Assembly (NCBI GenBank): GCA_964017045.1
Contig: OZ024802.1
Coordinates: forward strand, 7,300,413 to 7,364,412
Direction: 5' to 3'
Length of the DNA: 64,000 nt
Source of the DNA: Omphiscola glabra
Taxonomy: Eukaryota; Mollusca; Gastropoda; Lymnaeidae
Under the pieces are notes generated by a model. It was given only the letters and a program-made list of their open reading frames with translations, was not told the origin of the DNA and ran no database searches. Made by a program: the position numbers and the translations under genes. Below, piece after piece: positions 57,221-64,000 of the stretch; position 1 is the first letter of the stretch, and every line of letters starts with the position of its first letter.

Positions 57221-57672
57221 CATGTGTTCTTTGTTAATTTAAAATACATGCAAGGTGTTACCTTGTTTTGCTCAGAGATCATGCTCTTATAAAAACAGTT
57301 CCCATTTTTGTAGTGTGCATAATATCCAAAAATCAGTGCACATACTTTTGTTACACTTACACAATTTTTAAAAAGTATTGCTTAATGTAAATAAAACATT
57401 AAGAGAAATGTATAGAAGTAATTACTTTAATTTTTCACTGCCATAGAACAACAAATTGATGAATTCACATTTGAACAGATTACACAATATTTTCTTGAAA
57501 TCTTAAATCCAGACAGTATCTTCACATTTTTTACATCAAGGTAGTTCAATTCTGAAGCATTTGTCAGGAATATCCTTATCAATGCAGGAAATGTATGAAA
57601 TAATATTTGTAAATGGACACAAATGCTAGCAAAATATGTATTTAAAGTTAAAGAAATAATTACAACAGTGGC
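57221..57672. other. convergent intergenic gap or ACTL6A 3' UTR
   Basis: The region between the two convergent genes. TTTAAT at 57426-57431 would be ATTAAA on the minus strand, a possible poly(A) signal for the actin-related gene. No coding signal. Confidence 0.35.
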
Positions 57673-60600
57673 TTATGGACATTTCCTCTCAACAATCTGT
57701 TTACCACCCTCCTCATACTCCTGTTTAGACACCCACATCTGCTGGAAAGCTCCCTGATCAGGAAATAAATTATAACTTTAATATTTAAATAAATAGTCAA
57801 TAGTCAATTTTTATAAATAGTCAATGCACCCATTTTTGTAACAAATCAGGCAGATTAAACTAAATGAGCTTCAAGTTCAAGGGTAAAGCAGAGGTTCCCA
57901 AACTTTACTAAGGCATGAGCCCATTTTATAGCATTGGCATACGGCCCTATTTTAAGGAAGCAAAGTGACCCCAATCTATATATTAAAAAGGTTAAATTAA
58001 AACATTGGAAACATATTTTTCATTTTAATATAAATTCAATAAAATTTCAACTTATGACATATTTTAAAGGTGATGAATAAAATAGATACTTGTTAACATG
58101 CCTCAAAATATGTACTTGAATTTTCACACCAACCTCATGCAATTCTCAAAATTCAATCTGTTGTTTGTTTTGCTTTTCAAAGCATTGAAACTCCACAACA
58201 AATTGTAGGACAAGAATAATTATGCATCTCAAAAGCAAATATATTATTCAAATTTCAATGATGAAATAAACATTGCTTTAGTTAACTGTTTCAGATGGTG
58301 AGGGTTGGGAACCTGAGACTTTAATCTTTTCTAAAACTTTTTGAGGACTTAATTCAGACTTTTCACATCAATCATTTTTAATATAACCAGCTTGTTGACA
58401 AACACTTTCATTTCAAACAGAGAGGAAAATCGTGAATGCATATTATTTGATCATGTCATTGATGTGAAGCTTTTCCACTAATGTAATACAGAACACTTAC
58501 CAATGATGCGAGTATGGAGCCCCCTATCCAACTACTAAATCGGCGCTCAGAAGTACTAGAGGCTGCAATGACTTTCAATCTCATGCTCTATTAAAGAGAA
58601 AATAGTTTATGGAGTCCTATCACAAAAATCAATTGTAGGGAATACATAGTAGGGATGTAATATTGTTTCTTCTGGCCAACTGATTGTTAATTATTAGTTT
58701 TACAAATCTGATTTTTAGTCAGTTAACATTTTTATTAGGCTTTCCCAAAGTTCATTTTCCTAATGTTCCTCACTGCATGGTCAGATTGACATATTTAAGA
58801 TGGTAAGTAGATTGACATATTTATAAATGGTAAGTGGAAGTTAAAGTTCCTATATTTTTAGAACTGACTAAACAACTCTGTTCCCTGTTCCATGAGCATC
58901 ACCCACCATAGGGCCAGCAATTAACCCTGAGCATCACCCACCATAGGGCCAGCAATTAACCCTGAGCATCACCCACCATAGGGCCAGCAATTAACCCTCA
59001 GCATCACCCACCATAGGGCCAGCAATTAACCCTCAGCAAGTTTTTAATATTGGGAATATTATTGAATGGTTATAGGACTCGATATAATGCAATCTCCAGT
59101 TATGTCAACCAGTTCATCTATATTAATAGCAGATCACACAAGTTCAAAGACACAACAACCTTTGATCTGAATGTAAGAGCCATCATAGAATACAATTTGA
59201 AAGTTGATCTTTTTTTTTGTGGAAATGATAGCTGTTTCCTGAAATTTTGTTATACCCCTTCCATATCAGCTGACACCGACCCCGGTGAGCAGTATTTTAT
59301 GGTACTGGAAACAAGTGTTTGAGTACCTAATTTATTTATAGTCCCAATTTTATTGTTATGCTTTAAAAAAAAAACAAAAAAAAAAACACCCCTTAATTTA
59401 TTAAATAAATTATAATTACAAAGAAGCTTTCACTACAAAATAATTATAAACATTTTAATTGTTTGGTCGAAAACAAAAACTGTTAATCAGTTTCAAAACA
59501 GATAATCAATCATCTTGCTTATTACAGACTGGAATATTTTGATTTGAGTTATTAGCAAGAGGAGTCAACTCTAATAAAAGGTTTCATGTTGAACAAATTG
59601 TATGATGTGAATAATTATGCAAGTCCCGGTACAAATATCAAAATTAAGAAATTAATGAATTTAGTTCTGCTGTATTAATTAGATGAAATTGGTGATTGTA
59701 AATAAAATGTCTTACAGGTGGTGTCTTGGTACTCAAGTCTCTGTTGAGTCGGTCTGTGAATCCTTGTAACAGTGTGTTCCCACCCACACAAATTACACTG
59801 CCATACAAACTCTACAAGGAAAGAATTAATAGTGTAAAAAAAAACCCCAAAAAGTACACATTAACTAATATTAGAAACACAATGCAACACCTAACAATTC
59901 TTAGTAGCTGTTTGTAATATGCAAGCAAAATAATTTAAATTCCTTTTGGGGAAAAACTCTAACTTTCTGACAAAACAGGTTTACTTACTGGTCGTATGTC
60001 AATGTCACACATTCCCACACTAGATGTTACCACATGACCAACACCCAACATGGAGTTACCTCCAGACTCCTGGAACAAAAGGGTGCTTGAGAGTTAATGT
60101 AAGCTTCCTTATTATAGTCCATTGATATTTTAGGATGGCTTAATAAATATTATGCATAATCATCTCCTTAAACCTATCAATGAAAAGTGGTGAAATCATA
60201 TTAAGCTAACTATTCTAATGTCCAAGCATAAATCTTTTAACAGCTGCATACCTAGATTCAAGGTAACAATGCACTTATTTCTCAATATCCATTCCAATGA
60301 AACTAATTTCTCTATATCCATTCCAATGAAACTTATTTCTCTATATCCATTCCAATGAAACTAATTTCTCTATATCCATTCCAATGAAACTTATTTCTCT
60401 ATATCCATTCCAATGAAACTTATTTCTCTATATCCATTCCAATGAAACTAATTTCTCTATATCCATTCCAATGAAACTAATTTCTCTATATCCATTCCAA
60501 TGAAACTAATTTCTCTATATCCATTCCAATGAAACTTATTTCTCTATATCCATTCCAATGAAACTAATTTCTAAGTTAAAAAAACAAACAATAACTTAAT

Positions 60601-63469
60601 TCAAGGTTTTAAGAAAAAGCCAGATTAATATAAATCACAACCTTTATAAATGAAGGATCAAAAAGTCCTTCACAAACTTTAAATCGCTCACTGCCAAAAT
60701 CTTGATTGTATCCATGAGGGAACTCATAATGTACAGTGGGCATGGTATCTGCTTGACTGCCAGAAACAAAGAAATATGCAGCACTAAGATGGCATTGTCA
60801 ACAATCAAACGACTTTTTAATAAGTTAATACTAGACACTGGCAATGCAATAGTCATCATTATTATATTGAAATGATTGCCTATGACAAAAGTTTATTTGA
60901 TAATTAATCTATAATAAATCAAAACGAACCTTTGTTCATATGGTGAGTCCGAGACTTGAACAATAGTTGCAGCGAAATCTTGGAGAACATCCTATCATGG
61001 GAAAAGATATTATTTAAACAAAACCCCCATTAAAAAAATTAATTTAAAGAAATATTGATATAGTATATTATCATGTATGACAATTCAATCTTACAGCAAA
61101 ACCTATATTTGATATAATAAAACAATAAATAAGTACATTTTTGTCAAATTTGCTGCACATGAATTATCTATGGTCGTGTAATTTGACTGACCTTGGTCAT
61201 GTAATTATGAAATGATTTGGTCACATTAAGATTTTCCTTCTTTTTCCATTTTGCGGGCTGTCCATCTGCTACAATTTCCTACATCAAAGAAAGAAATTTA
61301 AGTTTTAACTTGTGTTTAGTTTCAATTCTCCCCTAATCCATTTATTCCAAGCAGGGGTCATGCAATTCACCTTCTTTAATTGCAAAAGGAATTTTAAAAA
61401 ATAAACTGATTTCTCAAGGATTTGATCTCAATACTTTATGACTAGTGTTAAATGAGTGAGACTAGTGATAACCGAGTGTGACTAGTGATAACCGAGTGTG
61501 ACTAGTGATAACTGAGTGTGACTAGTGATAACCGAGTGTGACTAGTGATAACCAAGTGTGACTAGTGATAACAGAGTGTGACTAATGATAACAGAGTGTG
61601 ACTAATGATAACAGAGTGTGACTAATGATAACAGAGTGTGACTAGTGACAACTGAGTGTGACTAGTGATAACCGAGTGTGACTAATGAAAACAGTGTGAC
61701 TAGTGATAACAGAGTGTGACTAATGATAACCGAGTGTGACTAGTGACAACTGAGTGTGACTAGTGTTAAATGAGTGTGACTAGTGATAACAGAGTGTGAC
61801 TAGTGATAACATAGTGTGACTAGTGATAACATAGTGTGACTAGTGATAACATAGTGATAACCGAGTGTGACTAGTGATAACCAAGTGTGACTAGTGATAA
61901 CAGAGTGTGACTAGTGATAACCGAGTGTGACTAGTGATAACATAGTGATAACCGAGTGTGACTAGTGATAACAGAGTGTGACTAGTGATAACCGAGTGTG
62001 ACTAGTGATAACTGAGTGTGACAAGTGATAACAGAGTGTGACTAGTGATAACAGAGTGAAACTTGCACTCTGCATAAAACTGACCTTGCTAGCAATCATG
62101 TATGGTGGGACTATCTCAATGCCCATTTCCTCCATCATCTTCTTACATTCTGCTGTGACAAAGTCACCAGCCAATGGAGATTTCACTATGTCTGGAAACA
62201 TGGAGACAATCAACTTCAACTGAGTTTAAATACAATCTGGTAACTCAAAGAAAAATATCCTTTCCTAAATTCATACAACTGTAACTCTCCCTAAATGAAA
62301 ATATTTTGTTTTAACAAGAAATTCAATTTTAGACTAGCACTCACACTGACTGATGACATAACCATCATAAACTGGTACAGCAGAAGTCTGTGTTGCCCCA
62401 CTGTCTACAATCAGGGCTGTTGATCTTCCATTAGCAAACCTGAGCCACATGGTTAAGCTCAATAAATTGCTTTTAAAACTAATTTAACAGCATTTTAATA
62501 CCATATAAACATGTTGGGATACACATATATGTTCTATAGTCAATGCTAGAAATGATTATTTAATGATTCAAACTCATATTGATATCGGCATTTCTGTCCT
62601 CTAAAGATTTCACATGCTTAAGATTTAGGCCCCCTGCTACTTGCAGAATAAGTAGATATTTTATACACTCATATCTATTCAAGTGAATACAAAATTTATT
62701 CACATGGGTTTAATTTCTTTATTTCATTAACTATATAATGTTAGCTAGAGTGTGATCTGGTAAATATCATCAATTCAATGAAATAAGAGTGAATATACAA
62801 TTTACTCATAAAGCTCTGGATCTTTGTCTCTGTATGCCTGGCAGTTTAACAATTTAACAAATATTGTAAAACTGGTTGCTGTAAACTTAGACAAGGATAC
62901 GCTGACAGTACTGGATTCTTGCACAAGAAAAATGCAGGGACATTATATTTCTCAAACATAATCTCTGTCAGCTGTTCTCTTTTGGCTTTAGTAATCCACT
63001 GTTGAAGTAGAAATGAAAATATTCTTGATCAAATTGAAGAATGTAAATGAAATTTATACCAGAAATATATTTACAGAGAGTTGCCAAAAAATAACTAATG
63101 GAGTAATAGTTAAGTGGCAATTGAAAAAAGTTTTGTTGTACACACAAATAATTTCTTTTATGTCTTGATCTGAAAAGCGTCATTAAAAAAGAAATCTAGT
63201 TAACAGCAAGATTGCTTAAAATAATACAATAGACAGCAAGTACATCTACACAAAATCAAACGGATATGGCTCGAATAGTTCTAGATAATATTTCAATGAA
63301 ATAATTCATTTGCATAATCCATTACTATTTGTTCAAAGGTTTTTTAACTATTGCTAAACCGTACTCACAGCAGCCTCTGACATTAGAACTGGATGAAGAT
63401 TGGAATCTGATTTAATGCTCCGGCTGTACACATAATCCATCACTTTCTCAAAAATGTCCCAGTTCTCAA
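57673..63469 (-). CDS. ACTL6A: actin-like protein 6 (ACTL6A/BAF53-type), 3' eleven exons, 5' incomplete
   Basis: A nuclear actin-related protein, subunit of BAF/SWI-SNF, INO80 and TIP60-type complexes, acting in the nucleus with actin. Exons in gene order: 63369-63469, 62901-62998, 62345-62439, 62085-62191, 61192-61278, 60930-60991, 60642-60756, 59989-60069, 59716-59811, 58501-58587, 57673-57753. All junctions are GT/AG and phases agree, giving 335 residues and a stop. Signatures: [153 protein letters not shown] and [19 protein letters not shown] ending ERKCP. The C-terminal ERKCP distinguishes it from conventional actin (KCF). The first about 95 residues are not found before 64000. Invertebrates generally have one ACTL6 gene. 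Confidence 0.95.
57754..58500 (-). other. ACTL6A last intron, mostly a hAT-like element
   Basis: A 747-bp intron holding the element at 57889-58315; the rest is AT-rich. Confidence 0.8.
57889..58315. mobile_element. hAT-like non-autonomous element in the last ACTL6A intron
   Basis: The left end CAGAGGTTCCCAAACTTT is a classic hAT terminus. The right end GGGTTGGGAACCTG reverse-complements to CAGGTTCCCAACCC. There is a 2-bp offset within the repeat and no preserved 8-bp duplication (GGGTAAAG against AGACTTTA), so it is old. No transposase. Confidence 0.5.
58588..59715 (-). other. ACTL6A intron with 35-bp minisatellite
   Basis: A 1.1-kb intron. Apart from the array at 58892-59037 and an A-rich run at 59365-59389, no feature is seen. 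An open + strand frame at 59050-59322 has no recognisable relatives and lies antisense in the intron; I do not call it a gene. Confidence 0.75.
58892..59037. repeat. 35-bp minisatellite, just over 4 copies
   Basis: GAGCATCACCCACCATAGGG followed by CCAGCAATTAACCCT, repeated almost without change; the later copies begin CAGCATC. High identity suggests recent expansion. Confidence 0.9.
60070..60641 (-). other. ACTL6A intron with 29-bp minisatellite
   Basis: About half of this 572-bp intron is the array at 60275-60572. Confidence 0.8.
60275..60572. repeat. 29-bp minisatellite, about 10 copies
   Basis: The unit is TTTCTCTATATCCATTCCAA followed by TGAAACTAA or TGAAACTTA. The only variable position is the A/T near the end, so two nearly identical variants are interspersed. 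Confidence 0.92.
61279..62084 (-). other. ACTL6A intron with large 20-bp minisatellite
   Basis: An 806-bp intron, three quarters of it tandem repeat. The array ends about 25 bp from the 5' splice site at 62084. Confidence 0.85.
61439..62058. repeat. 20-bp minisatellite, about 30 copies
   Basis: The unit is GACTAGTGATAACCGAGTGT with variants (AACAGAG, AACTGAG, AACATAG, ACTAATG). On the transcribed strand of ACTL6A it reads AGTCACACTCGGTTATCACT. A 10-bp shorter form (AACATAGTGATAACC) occurs near 61843 and 61938. Confidence 0.92.
62440..62900 (-). other. ACTL6A intron, no feature seen
   Basis: AT-rich intron with normal splice sites and no repeat. Confidence 0.75.
62999..63368 (-). other. ACTL6A intron, no feature seen
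   Basis: AT-rich intron between the SEA-A and W-ITKAK exons. No repeat or second gene; an open frame at 62968-63183 simply extends the exon into it. Confidence 0.75.
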
Positions 63470-64000
63470 CTGAAACAATTATTCAAAACTTTTCAAGTAA
63501 GCCTTAAAATTATTTAAATGTAGACTTGAACAATTTTAATTTTTTTAAATTGTCAGATTATCAAAACAAAGTATATTAAAGTGCAGTGATATACTTAGCT
63601 CCTGCTCCATTTTTAACTCCTAAAATGATTTTCTTTCCTGTTTCAAACACATTCAGAACATATCTATAAAGTAATCACTTCGTTGATACTAATCTATAGG
63701 TCTTTAATATTTCCTTACACATATTCTTTAGTAGACACGTCTATAAAAAAAACAACAAAAGAAAGTTAACCCATTGGCCACTGTGATAATATAAGCACCA
63801 CAGCAGGTGAGGATCTTCCCCCTCATGTGGAATTTATACAACAATTAGTGTATAAAAAACAAGGTCCATTAGAAGATTCACACAAACTGGCATTATGTTG
63901 CACTTGCAGTTCAGCATTATTAACCTGTTTAGATTTATTATTATCCGAGTTGAGATGTGTGGTCAGCCATTATGTGGCATATGGTAAATAATCCCATACA
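63470..64000 (-). other. presumed ACTL6A intron at the right edge
   Basis: The exon at 63369-63469 begins in phase with only two bases of a Val codon, so an upstream exon is required. A candidate at about 63599-63665 (minus) is weak because its donor and phase do not fit. Nothing else recognisable to the window end. Confidence 0.5.

Noticed and set aside
59050..59322. 90-codon + strand frame antisense to ACTL6A
   Set aside because: Entirely within an intron of the opposite-strand gene, AT-rich, no resemblance to known proteins.
63599..63665. Possible upstream ACTL6A exon (minus strand, reading VLNVFETGKKIILGVKNGA)
   Set aside because: It vaguely resembles the family stretch before VEDW (an L-x-V start and KNG near the end), but no GT donor gives the required phase to join the exon at 63469.

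Overview
The window is animal nuclear DNA: AT-rich, with intron-containing genes, canonical GT/AG splice sites, many minisatellites and layered transposon insertions. Gene content, sequence style and repeats suggest a lophotrochozoan, most likely a mollusc and perhaps a gastropod; this is inference, since no species-diagnostic marker is present. Only two host genes can be supported, and they converge tail to tail.

Bases 1-17000 are accessory DNA without a host gene. They hold several tandem arrays (14, 31, 25, 49 and 37/31 bp units), LINE 3' ends, small inverted-repeat elements and a diverged solo LTR. The centrepiece (7314-16084) is a stack of insertions. A short hAT-like element (7322-14092) is split by a nearly complete LTR retrotransposon (7442-14019) flanked by AGGC duplications. 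A second hAT-like element (14101-16076), containing a LINE fragment and a CRE-motif minisatellite, abuts it at a shared target site. The LTR element has Ty3/gypsy-type enzymes but its integrase lies upstream of reverse transcriptase, and its gag resembles the SCAN domain. This is the Gmr1-like architecture.

Bases 17000-20656 are the presumed 5' region of the kinase gene: a promoter-like cluster (E-box, CCAAT, CRE) at 17022-17112, an unrecognised multi-hairpin segment at 17554-17644, and a nested pair of inverted-repeat elements (18265-19588).

Bases 20673-47276 (+) encode a homeodomain-interacting protein kinase (HIPK). I resolved 20 coding exons that join in frame to 1485 residues, with complete kinase motifs, the activation-loop STYLQ tyrosine, a SUMO-interacting motif and the conserved HIPK C-terminus. 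Intron 3 is about 12.4 kb and splits the kinase domain. About 9.9 kb of gene-free AT-rich DNA follows, probably a long 3' UTR, ending near a poly(A) signal at 57195.

Bases 57673-63469 (-) carry the last 11 coding exons of an ACTL6A/BAF53-type actin-related protein, a subunit of BAF/SWI-SNF-class chromatin complexes; the 5' end is beyond or unresolved at the right edge. Its introns hold three minisatellites and a hAT-like element. The two genes are functionally separate (nuclear signalling kinase, chromatin remodelling subunit); their proximity need not mean co-regulation.
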